Below, one piece after another: positions 56,144-64,000 of a stretch of DNA of 64,000 nucleotides. Below the pieces are notes generated by a model. It did no database searches. It had not been told where the DNA came from and saw nothing but the letters and a program-made list of their open reading frames with translations. Both the position numbers and the translations under genes were made by a program. Source of the stretch: JAGLOK01 sp963676355 (GTDB lineage Bacteria; Bacillota; Clostridia; Christensenellales; UMGS416); contig OY781093.1 of NCBI GenBank assembly GCA_963676355.1, positions 1,240,001 through 1,304,000 on the forward strand, written 5' to 3'. How positions within the stretch are numbered: position 1 is the first letter of the stretch; each line of letters starts with the position of its first letter.

Positions 56144-57556
56144 TCTATTATAACTGAAGAAGAAATAGAATTGACAAAGAAATTAAGTGATACTGATAAG
56201 CAGCTTAGCGAAATATATAAAAGAATATTTAATAAGGTTATAGATAAAGTAAAAAGGTTTGGAGGTATTAAAGAGGATGAAAGTTTAATAAGTATAATAT
56301 CGACTTTGGAAGGGAGAAATATTCTAAAGAATAATACTACTGTTGCTTATCAATGTGAGGATAAACAATTACCTGAAGAATATAACGGATTAGGTTATAT
56401 GAATTTGATAAATATAATCTTTGAAATTGAGTATATGATAGATAAGTTTAAGAAAATTACTATAGAGAACCCATCAATTTCAGATATTAATTTGTTTTTT
56501 ATAGAAGAACCTGAAGCACATACACATCCACAAATGCAATATATTTTCAGCCAGAATATTAAAGAATCATTGAAAGAATCCACACAAGATGAAAATGGTA
56601 ATAAAATATTAAATTTACAAACAATAATATCTACACATTCTCCTCATATTGCTTCAAAAAGCGATTTCAATGACTATAAATATTTTTACAGAAGAAATAA
56701 TATAGTGATTTCAAAAAATGTTTCAGAGTTAGAAAAATTGTATGGTAAAAAAGATGCTGACAAGAAGGCTTTTAGTTTTATAAAGCAGTATATTACATTG
56801 AACCGGGCGGAACTTTTTTTTGCTGATAAAGCAATATTAATTGAGGGAGATACAGAAAGGATTCTTTTATCTGCAATGATGAGAAAAGTTGACAAGGATA
56901 TTGAAGATGAAAGGCAACAATTACTTTCGCAAAATATTTCTATTGTAGAGGTTGGGAACTATTCTCATGTTTTTGAGAAATTCATTGATTTTATCGGAAT
57001 AAAAACATTAGTAATTACAGATTTTGATACTTCGAAAGAAGAAGTGAAAAAAGATGAGAATGGAGAAATATTAAGAAATGCAGATGGAACTGAAAAGAAA
57101 GAATCGTCGATATGTAAGGTTGTTGACGCAAATAAAACAACGAATACATCGATAAATTTCTTTTTTAAAGAGGTATCGTTCTCTGAATTGCCAACCCTTG
57201 ATTTTGAGAAGAAAATCTTTATAAAAAATTCAGAAGGTAAATGGGTCAATAATACGGAAGGGAACCTATGTGTTGCATACCAAACAAAGCAAGGTGATTA
57301 CCACGGAAGATCTTTTGAAGATGCATTTATTGGTGTAAAAAAGAATTTGGATTTTATTAAGGGTAATATAGAAGATTTTAATAGCATGAAAAATAAAAGC
57401 AAAATTGACGAGTACGATGCATTTGGTATAGCCGAAAAATGTATTGACAAAAAAACAGGATTTGCTATTGATATTCTTTATAATAGTTCTGAAACAGGTG
57501 ATAGCTGGGATGTCCCAGATTATATAAGAGAGGGCTTGAAATGGATAGCGAAGTAA
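56144..57556 (+). pseudogene. gajA: gajA-like OLD nuclease, 5' part lost at an IS
   Basis: GajA of the Gabija defence system is an ATPase-TOPRIM DNA nicking enzyme. Present: a GYMNLINIIFEI helix, Walker B FFIEEPEAHTHPQM, H-loop IISTHSPHIAS, and the TOPRIM domain with AILIEGDTERILL and LVITDFDTSK acidic residues. Missing: the N-terminal ATPase half with Walker A, which ends exactly at the IS3 right end (56142). The frame runs on upstream into IS DNA to 56054, so a chimeric protein from the IS could be made, but without ATP binding. It overlaps gajB by 16 nt, proving the original two-gene order. Confidence 0.8.
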
Positions 57557-59400
57557 GAAAAGTAATAGACTATATAAAAAGCAATAATCATTTCGTTTTA
57601 CATGGTGGCGCTGGGAGCGGCAAAACTTATACATTAATCGAGTTGTTAAATTACTTATATAATGAAAATCCGTATTTAGACATTGCTTGTATTACGTACA
57701 CAAATGTAGCTGTAAATGAAATAAAGGATAGAGCTCCATACGATACACTACAGGCTTTTACAATACACGATTTTCTGTGGAACATAATTAAAGAATATCA
57801 AATAAATATTAAGCAATCTATAATTACCCTTGTAAAGTCTCAAGACATTAGATTCAATAACAATGATGAAAATATTGGAACATTGGAAGATATATATAGT
57901 AAGAGGTCGTTTGTAGTAGAATATAAAGAGTGGAGAGATATTGGAAAAGGAATAGTATCACATGATGAAATCCCAATAATTTCAGAGCATATGTTTAAGA
58001 CATATCCGCTTCTGTGTAAAATAATATCAGATAAACTTGACTATGTATTTGTAGACGAATATCAAGACACAGATCAAGCAGTAATTAGTATTTTGATGGA
58101 ACATATTAATAAGGATAACAAACTATTAATAGGTTTCTTTGGTGATAAAATGCAATCAATTTACGGAAGCAATAGCATTGATATATCTTCCTATATTAGT
58201 GATGGGATAGTTAAAGAGGTTGTTAAAGAAGAGAATAGAAGGAACCCGAAGGTTATTATTAATGCAGTTAATAAAATAAGGAAACCATTTGATGATTTAA
58301 TGCAAGAACCAGCAGATGATCCATTGGCTCCAAATTATAATAAAGAAGGTATGATTAAATTCTTGTATTCTAAAGCACAAGTTAATATTGAAGAATTAAA
58401 AGCATCAACGCATTTTAAAGGGTGGGACTTTAGTAATGCAAAGGAAGCTAAAGAATTATATTTAACATATCGATTAATTGGTCCAATTGCTGGGTTTCAG
58501 GAATTACTTGATATATATAGTAATGATAAAATACTAAGATTAAAGGATAAATTAAAAAAGCATGTTAAGGATAATCAATTAGATGAACCGGAAGTAGATA
58601 TATTATTCGGAGAGGCATTAACTAAATATCACGTTACTCCTACTCAAGGAATGCAAGAATTTATTGATCAACATTCCGATTTATTTGAAAAAGCAAAACA
58701 GATTAAATATTCTGAGTTAAAGAATGTATATGTTGACAGGGAGCAATTGACCGGTAATGTAAAATCTTACATAGGCGAAGATACAAGAAACAGACAAGAC
58801 CCAAGAAATGCTTTGTCGAAGCATTTATGCAAAGTACAATATTATATTGAGCTATTTAAGTCAAAACAATACAATGAATTAATTAACCAGATTGATATAA
58901 AAATAACTAGTGTTTCAGAAAAGATTAAAATTAATAAACACTTCGAAGTACTTATAGGCATGTGCGATTGCAAAATATCAGAGGTAATTGAATATGCAAA
59001 TAAACATAATATATGCATAAAAGATGATAATTTTATATCTTATGTGGATAAGAACGCATATATATATAACCGAGTAAAGGAAGTGTCTTACAGAGAAGTT
59101 ATTAACCTTTATAGATATATTGAAGGATATACAATATACTCAACCCAACATAACATTAAGGGGGCTGAGTTCAGTAAAGTTTTTGTTGTGCTAGACAATG
59201 GGGCATGGAACCAATATAATTTCAAATATCTGTTTGAAAATTCAGGAAGCGATTCAGTAATTGACCGAACCCGGAAGATATTTTATGTATGTTGTACTAG
59301 AGCTATGGATGAATTAATTATTTATTATCCAGAATCTAGTGAGAATGTTCTTTGCAAGGCAAAAGAATGGTTTGGAGAAGATAATATAATACAAGTATAA
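57541..59400 (+). CDS. gajB: GajB-like UvrD/PcrA-type helicase (Gabija)
   Basis: A 619-residue SF1A helicase. Motif I HGGAGSGKTYTL, Ia ITYTNVAVNEI, II YVFVDEYQDTD, III IGFFGDKMQSIYG, IV ENRRNPKVI, V STQHNIKGAEFSKVFVV, VI YVCCTRAMDELI: all intact. In Gabija, GajB senses or produces DNA ends and activates GajA. The start ATG 57541 lies inside gajA. Longer than the 494-residue reference protein. With gajA truncated the system is probably off, unless expression or trans-complementation from elsewhere restores it. Confidence 0.8.
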   Translation: MDSEVRKVIDYIKSNNHFVLHGGAGSGKTYTLIELLNYLYNENPYLDIACITYTNVAVNEIKDRAPYDTLQAFTIHDFLWNIIKEYQINIKQSIITLVKSQDIRFNNNDENIGTLEDIYSKRSFVVEYKEWRDIGKGIVSHDEIPIISEHMFKTYPLLCKIISDKLDYVFVDEYQDTDQAVISILMEHINKDNKLLIGFFGDKMQSIYGSNSIDISSYISDGIVKEVVKEENRRNPKVIINAVNKIRKPFDDLMQEPADDPLAPNYNKEGMIKFLYSKAQVNIEELKASTHFKGWDFSNAKEAKELYLTYRLIGPIAGFQELLDIYSNDKILRLKDKLKKHVKDNQLDEPEVDILFGEALTKYHVTPTQGMQEFIDQHSDLFEKAKQIKYSELKNVYVDREQLTGNVKSYIGEDTRNRQDPRNALSKHLCKVQYYIELFKSKQYNELINQIDIKITSVSEKIKINKHFEVLIGMCDCKISEVIEYANKHNICIKDDNFISYVDKNAYIYNRVKEVSYREVINLYRYIEGYTIYSTQHNIKGAEFSKVFVVLDNGAWNQYNFKYLFENSGSDSVIDRTRKIFYVCCTRAMDELIIYYPESSENVLCKAKEWFGEDNIIQV

Positions 59401-59429
59401 AGTTAACAGAAACCAACAAAATTCTTATT

Positions 59430-59457
59430 AATCAGCTCATAAATGAGCTGATTTTTT
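59430..59457 (+). terminator. Intrinsic terminator after gajB
   Basis: AATCAGCTCAT (59430-59440) and ATGAGCTGATT (59443-59453) are perfectly complementary over 11 bp and are followed by TTTT. It separates the Gabija remnant from the mobilisation module. Confidence 0.85.
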
Positions 59458-59484
59458 ATACCAATATTTAAAGGAGTAACGAAA

Positions 59485-59871
59485 ATGAAAATAAAAGAAA
59501 TCGGAAACCTGACAACTGACCCGACCTATGGGGAAAAAGACAATGTGAAGTACTGTAACTTCAGTATTGCAATCAACAACCCATTCAATCAAGACAACGT
59601 AGAATTCGTGAAAGTATCAGCATTCGGAAAGCAGGCCGAGTCCTGTAGAGACCATTTGCAGAAAGGCTCACAAGTATGTGTGGAAGGCAGGATAAAAGCT
59701 GATGCATACATTAATGGCAAAGATGAAGCCCAGGCGACGCTCAGTATCAGCGCAAGTGAAGTGCAGTTTCTGAGCAGAACCAGAAAACGTGAAGGTCAAT
59801 CAGGAATCGACAATGCTTTGCATAATTCCGAGTCAAATAACAATCGAAACATGCAAAACCAGAACCGATAA
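59485..59871 (+). CDS. ssb: Single-stranded DNA-binding protein
   Basis: A 128-residue SSB with an OB fold: IGNLTTDPTYGEKDNVKYCN, FVKVSAFGKQAESC and QVCVEGRIKAD. The C-terminus is Asn/Gln-rich without the acidic DIPF tip that recruits chromosomal partners, typical of element-encoded SSBs. AAGGAG precedes ATG 59485. It heads a conjugal mobilisation region and would protect transferred single strands. Confidence 0.85.
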   Translation: MKIKEIGNLTTDPTYGEKDNVKYCNFSIAINNPFNQDNVEFVKVSAFGKQAESCRDHLQKGSQVCVEGRIKADAYINGKDEAQATLSISASEVQFLSRTRKREGQSGIDNALHNSESNNNRNMQNQNR

Positions 59872-60290
59872 ATGGCTAGATAACATTTTGTCACCCATAC
59901 TGTGTGTAAAAAATGCAATTACCACCCACATTGTATGACGTTTTCAAAGAGAAAATCCCACTAACTGCCAATATCGTCACCCATAGTTTGCGCCAAATAA
60001 AAACACGGGTATCCACTGTGTGTGACTAGGCTGTTATTTTATGCAATCTGAATAAAAACCCTTGCAATTTACAAACTAAATATAATCAAAACATTGCGAA
60101 TTATTATCTCAGTTTGCATGAAATACATATATATAAAAACTCAATCGATTGGGAACCTAGATAATCAGGTTCTTGTTGTGGCAAGCGTGGCATTGTTGTC
60201 CACAATGCCTTCTTGCAAAGGAGTTACCACTCCCTTGAGACCCTCTTAGATGCAGCGAGGCTGCTTAGAATATTAGAAAGGATGATGATA
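59872..60290 (+). other. oriT-like region of the right-hand mobilisation module
   Basis: This 419-nt non-coding stretch has CACCCATA repeats at 59892 and 59978, a related CCACCCACA at 59922, CACTGTGTGTGAC near 60014, the inverted repeat GGCATTGT (60189-60196)/ACAATGCC (60202-60209), then CACTCCC (60228-60234) and a GCAGC/GCTGC hairpin near 60252-60264. The later part matches the region before the decayed mobC at the left edge. This order before mobC and a relaxase is what an origin of transfer would show. Confidence 0.6.
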
Positions 60291-60581
60291 ATGAGAACCA
60301 GAGCTATAACGGTAAAAGCGATGCTGAATGAAAAAGAAAATAAGCATTTTGAAAAACAAGTAGCGCTATCCGGATTAACGAAATCTGAATTCATACGTCA
60401 GCGGATAAGAGACAGTGATGTAAAAGCCCGGTTGCCGGATGATTACTATAAGGTTTATAGCTTAGTAGCAGATCTGACCAATAACATAGATCAGATTGCC
60501 CGTCATGCAAATTCAACCGGAAATATTGACCCTAATAAAATGGATGCAGCCGTATTGATGATTGAAAGTTGTTGGGAGTAG
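60291..60581 (+). CDS. mobC: MobC-like mobilisation accessory protein
   Basis: A 96-residue protein: N-terminal ribbon-helix-helix (RTRAITVKAMLNEKENKHFE; VALSGLTKSEFIRQRI) and the C-terminal NNIDQIARHANSTGNIDP helix typical of bacterial MobC. ATG 60291 is 9 nt after GAAAGG and matches the start of the left-edge mobC (both MRTR). It precedes the relaxase by 17 nt. Confidence 0.8.
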   Translation: MRTRAITVKAMLNEKENKHFEKQVALSGLTKSEFIRQRIRDSDVKARLPDDYYKVYSLVADLTNNIDQIARHANSTGNIDPNKMDAAVLMIESCWE

Positions 60582-60598
60582 ATAAAAGGGCTTAGATA

Positions 60599-62085
60599 AT
60601 GGCGGTTACAAAAAAGTTTGTTATTAATAGCCGATTAGACAGCCGTGTGAATTATGTTTTAAATGAAGAAAAAACCAAAGGGTTAGTAAACAGTATCGAG
60701 TACGCAGTTAATAAAGATAAAACTGAAAGTGAAGAAACAGTTTATCAAACAACAATTAATTGTAGCAGCAAAACGCCATATCAAGATATGATTGCAACAA
60801 AAATATCAAAAAATAATAAAGACAGACGGCTTGGCTATCATATTATACAATCATTTAAACCCGGGGAAACAACTCCTGAAATTGCACATAAAATCGGCTG
60901 CGAGTTTGCAAGGAATAGTTTCGGAAGCAGATTCGAAGTCGTAATCGGAACACATCTGGATAAGCTCCACCTGCATAACCATATAATTGTCAATTCGGTA
61001 TCTTATCTTGATGGAGGAAAATATAGAGACAGTAAATCGGATTTTTACGAAGGAGTAAAAAAAGCCTCAGATGATGTGTGCAGAAAATATGGTTTATCTG
61101 TAATTGAACCGGGTGATAATAAAAAATCAATGACATATGTTGAATGGTTGGCTCGCCAGAATATTCGCAATTCATGGCAAACAATTATCAGAACCGATAT
61201 TGATGACTGTGTAAAGATGGCCTACAGTTTTGGAAACTTTAAAGTACTAATGGAACATAAAGGCTATGAAATTAAACAAGGAAAATACATAGCTTTTGCC
61301 CGTACAGAAAAGATAGATTTTCCAGAGGATATAAATTGGGAGAGGAGTATAGTTGCCAGAATATAAAAAACCGGATTGAAGGGAAAGACCTAAAAGCTGA
61401 ACTGGGTATTATCAGTAAATATGTTGAGCGAAAACAAAACAACTTATATCCCAAAGGTGTAGTAAAAGGAATAAAAGCATTATATGCTAATTACCTTTAT
61501 CTTATGGGATTAGTAAAAAAGAACGAGCTGCCTGACAAGGCAGCTTTTGTGTTAAAGGAGGACTTATTGAGATTTGAAAGGATAACAAAAACATATCGGT
61601 TTGTTACAGACCGTAATCTCGATACTGTTGAACAAGTGGAAGACTATAAAGCAAAGTGTTATCAGACTATCGATATACTAAAAGAAGACCAGTTGAAGAG
61701 CAAGAAAATTTCCGGGAAGAAAGAAAAAATATTTAAAGCTTTGGCTACTGTAAGAACTTTAGAAAAGCCGCATCAGTTGTTTCTTGAAGGTTACACTGCT
61801 ATGAAAGCTGAGCATAATGAATATCTGGTAGCATTGGAGACATTGAAATCTGCAGGATACAAAACTGATGAGCAAATATCCGAATTGGAAAAAGAAAAAA
61901 GCGACATTACTGAAACTATTGCACGAAATGCAAATCATATTCGCCATTTCAGATATGAAATTCGTATGTGTAATAATGCACTTGCTGAAAATGCACAGAT
62001 TGAAAAGAAAGTTCAACAGGTAGAACAAACGCGTAATACAACTAAACAAAGAAAGGAGATTCAACATGAGCCAAATAAGCGGTGA
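60599..62085 (+). pseudogene. MobP-type relaxase, split by one frameshift
   Basis: Relaxases nick oriT and pilot the strand into the recipient. The first frame (60599-61366, 255 residues) holds the presumed catalytic Tyr in NYVLNEEKT and the metal-binding HLHNHIIVNS. It ends abnormally after NWERSIVARI; the continuation EEYSCQNIKNRIEG and the long coiled-coil C-terminus run in another frame (about 61340-62085). A few bases lost near 61340-61350 would explain it. The N-terminal nuclease domain alone could still nick DNA. Ends inside the next gene start. Confidence 0.75.
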
Positions 62086-63291
62086 TGCTACAGACAGAGT
62101 TGTAAAACTTATGATTGATGGCATTGAAGTTATGGTAAGGCTTACAGGGAGTGGAGCTAAAAATCTAGCAACTGCTCTGTACGCATATTATAACGGAGAG
62201 CAGAAAATGAAAGGTGCGACTAACCTTAATAAGCTATTAAAATGCGGAAAGGAACTGCAAATATTTAAGCTGGCAGAAAAGGACCTAAAAGACTTCAAAT
62301 CACAGGCTACAAAATATGGAATCTTATTTTCCGCTATAAAAGATACCAGAGCGGATGAAGGGTTTGTTGATATATTCATAAAGAAAGAGGATATATCTAA
62401 GGTTAATCATGTTCTTGGACGAATGGATTACAATCAGTTATCACATGAGCCGGTTAAAGATGAAATAACGCAAGAAAAGGAAGACCCAAAAAAAGACCAT
62501 CCGCAGCGGACAAACTCAAAACCGCAAAAATCCAAATCAGAGCAAGAAACGGCTGATATCCAAAGCATCGTTAAAGAAATTAATAAAGGTAATTTTGACA
62601 ATCTCACACCTGAGAATTGGAAAGCGTATCTTGCATTTAATAGTCAGCTATATGCATATTCCCAAAGAAATAAACAGCGTATTTTTGAGCAGAATCCGAA
62701 CGCCTCTGCGGTTATGAGCAAAACAAAATGGCGTGAGCTTGGACGTTATCCGAAAGAAGGAGCGAATGGTATATTGATTACTATGCCTGAATATGAGGAT
62801 GGGGATCGTACTGGAAATTTCATTGATGCTAAAGTATATAATATATCAGAAACATATGGCAGAAATATTTCAAGGTCAAAATATTCGATAATGCTCGAAG
62901 AAGGTTCTACGGAATTTAAATCGGAGATAGAACGATTGAAAGCTTCTTCGCCAGTGCCTGTTGAAGTAAAAGAAGATTTAAATTCGAATTGTTTATATAA
63001 TTCAGAAGATAAAAAATATATTTACGGAATGATTTATCTGATAGTGAAATGTATAAAGGTCTCTGCATAGAGACACAGTATGCAAAAGCGCATATTAAGC
63101 AAGGTGTAGAATATAATAGATTAAACAATCAATTTATAGCTGAGAGTGTGGCATATTCGATGGCAGTGAAATATATTATTGGTGTATACGAGACTAGGCA
63201 TAATGTACTTAAAACTTTTTTCGGATTTTATATGAGCACAGATAAAGAAGATAACAGTTTTCGAAGCGTTGTAACAAATTTATTTTATTGA
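62066..63291 (+). pseudogene. DUF3801 (PcfB-like) plus ArdC-like protein, frameshifted
   Basis: The first part (to about residue 130) is a DUF3801/PcfB-like domain (VVKLMIDGIEVMVRLTGSGA), found in conjugation modules. After a charged linker an ArdC-type N-terminal domain follows: YLAFNSQLYAYSQRNKQRIF, NPNASAVMSKTKWRELGRYP. Near 63025 the frame shifts: the continuation LSDSEMYKGLCIETQYAKAH is in another frame up to 63291, and the expected end of the ArdC-like peptidase part is then lost. ArdC proteins bind single-stranded DNA and help incoming DNA escape restriction. AAAGGAG before ATG 62066. Confidence 0.65.
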
Positions 63292-63343
63292 AAACTATTA
63301 AATAAAATGATAGAATATACCTAGTAAATTTTAGGAGAATGTT

Positions 63344-64000
63344 TTGTTGCATTTAATTCTTGATTCATTGAGTTTAAATAATTCGATTATGTTCATAGTA
63401 TTAATTTCTTTCTTTGTTACAATTTTTAGTCTTACCGCGTTTAATAAATTTCTTCCTCGTGATGTTGGAAGGAAATTTGCTCTAAATGGTGAATTGTCGA
63501 AAGGAAAGCCGAGAGGTGCAGGAATTATTTTTATTTTAGTATATTTATTGATTGTATTATTAGTTATCCCGTTTAGCATAGAATTTCTTCTTTATTGTTT
63601 ATTATTGTTTTTAGCTATGTTAGGTGGATTTCTTGATGATAAATCTAAAAGACCGTGGAGCGAATATAAAAAAGGTTCTATAGACTTACTAATTTCAATA
63701 ATATCAGCAGTAATATTTACCTATTTTAATCCAGACTATGTAGGATTTTTTTTAGGAAGTGATTTTATTAGTATTCCAAAAATTCTATTTGTTGTTTTTG
63801 CAACTTTATTAATTTGGGTATCGATAAATGTAACGAATTGCTCGGATGGTGTTGATGGATTAAGTGGAAGTTTAATTGTAATCTCACTAATCACAGTTTA
63901 CATAATTATTATTAATAAAAATCAAATTATTGAACATTCAATTTTGATAATGATAGCATGTGTTATGGCATATTTGTGGTTCAATATTAGTCCCAGTAAG
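63344..64000 (+). CDS. mraY: MraY-family phospho-sugar transferase, runs off the window
   Basis: MraY-type enzymes transfer a phospho-sugar to undecaprenyl phosphate at the membrane. The open frame to the last base (219 codons) shows several membrane helices and the family motifs RDVGRKFALNG and SKGKPRGAG, the Asp pair in GGFLDDKSKRPW, NVTNCSDGVDGLSG, and YLWFNISPSK leading to the usual G-D. PRGAG in place of PTMGG marks a divergent paralogue. The start is TTG 63344 or 63347, with AGGAG at 63333-63337; an ATG at 63339 is in another frame and stops at once. The 3' end is outside the window. Confidence 0.8.
   Translation, partial: MLHLILDSLSLNNSIMFIVLISFFVTIFSLTAFNKFLPRDVGRKFALNGELSKGKPRGAGIIFILVYLLIVLLVIPFSIEFLLYCLLLFLAMLGGFLDDKSKRPWSEYKKGSIDLLISIISAVIFTYFNPDYVGFFLGSDFISIPKILFVVFATLLIWVSINVTNCSDGVDGLSGSLIVISLITVYIIIINKNQIIEHSILIMIACVMAYLWFNISPSK

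Overview
The window looks like a mosaic accessory region from a low-GC, anaerobic Firmicute, most likely a gut-type Clostridium relative. Reasons: AT-rich genes with strong AGGAGG-type ribosome sites and GTG/TTG starts; Cys-type sulfatases paired with an oxygen-sensitive radical-SAM maturase; YesM/YesN and RbsA-like sugar systems; many layers of mobilisable-element debris. No rRNA, CRISPR array or phage structural gene was seen.

Layout. 1-2.7 kb: decayed mobilisation end (oriT-like repeat, frameshifted mobC, shattered serine recombinase). 2.8-3.9 kb: ParB-like gene behind a hairpin that buries its ribosome site. 4.1-13.5 kb: a defence-type island with two separate systems, a TerB-domain membrane protein/P-loop ATPase/Lhr-type helicase trio and a SIR2 NADase paired with a 984-residue helical protein. 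13.5-16 kb: an IS3-type insertion sequence and a second, deleted copy of the ParB module, so the island lies between two ParB copies. 16-22.5 kb: a visibly GC-richer block with a LuxR/MalT-type regulator, a DUF2442 protein, a small secreted protein and a large RCC1/BIG2 surface protein. 22.8-23.2 kb: IS6-type remnant.

23.2-29.2 kb: a six-gene operon (FkbH-like enzyme, acyl carrier protein, MaoC-like protein, MBOAT acyltransferase, SGNH/DltD-like protein, aldo-keto reductase) that reads as a Dlt-like machine for putting an unusual acyl group on a surface molecule. 29.5-35.5 kb: anchored alpha/beta hydrolase, third ParB fragment, a MerR/SDR/MATE operon with a textbook 19-bp-spacer MerR promoter, and a truncated ParM with a ParR-like partner. 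35.5-54.1 kb: a sulfated-sugar utilisation locus: ABC importer, NagZ-type GH3, three cytoplasmic sulfatases, beta-phosphoglucomutase, YesM/YesN two-component system, a solute-binding lipoprotein and the sulfatase maturase that all three sulfatases need.

54.5-59.4 kb: a tRNA-shaped 76-nt element, a complete IS3-family element, and a Gabija system whose gajA has lost its 5' part at the IS end while gajB is intact. 59.4-63.3 kb: a mobilisation module (ssb, oriT-like region, mobC, relaxase, DUF3801/ArdC-like) related to the decayed one at the left edge; relaxase and ArdC-like genes are frameshifted. 63.3-64 kb: the start of a MraY-type transferase that runs off the window.

The best candidates for something under-described are the SIR2/helical pair, the TerB-ATPase-helicase trio and the FkbH/MBOAT operon. 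All functional calls rest on reading motifs by eye; no database search was run.
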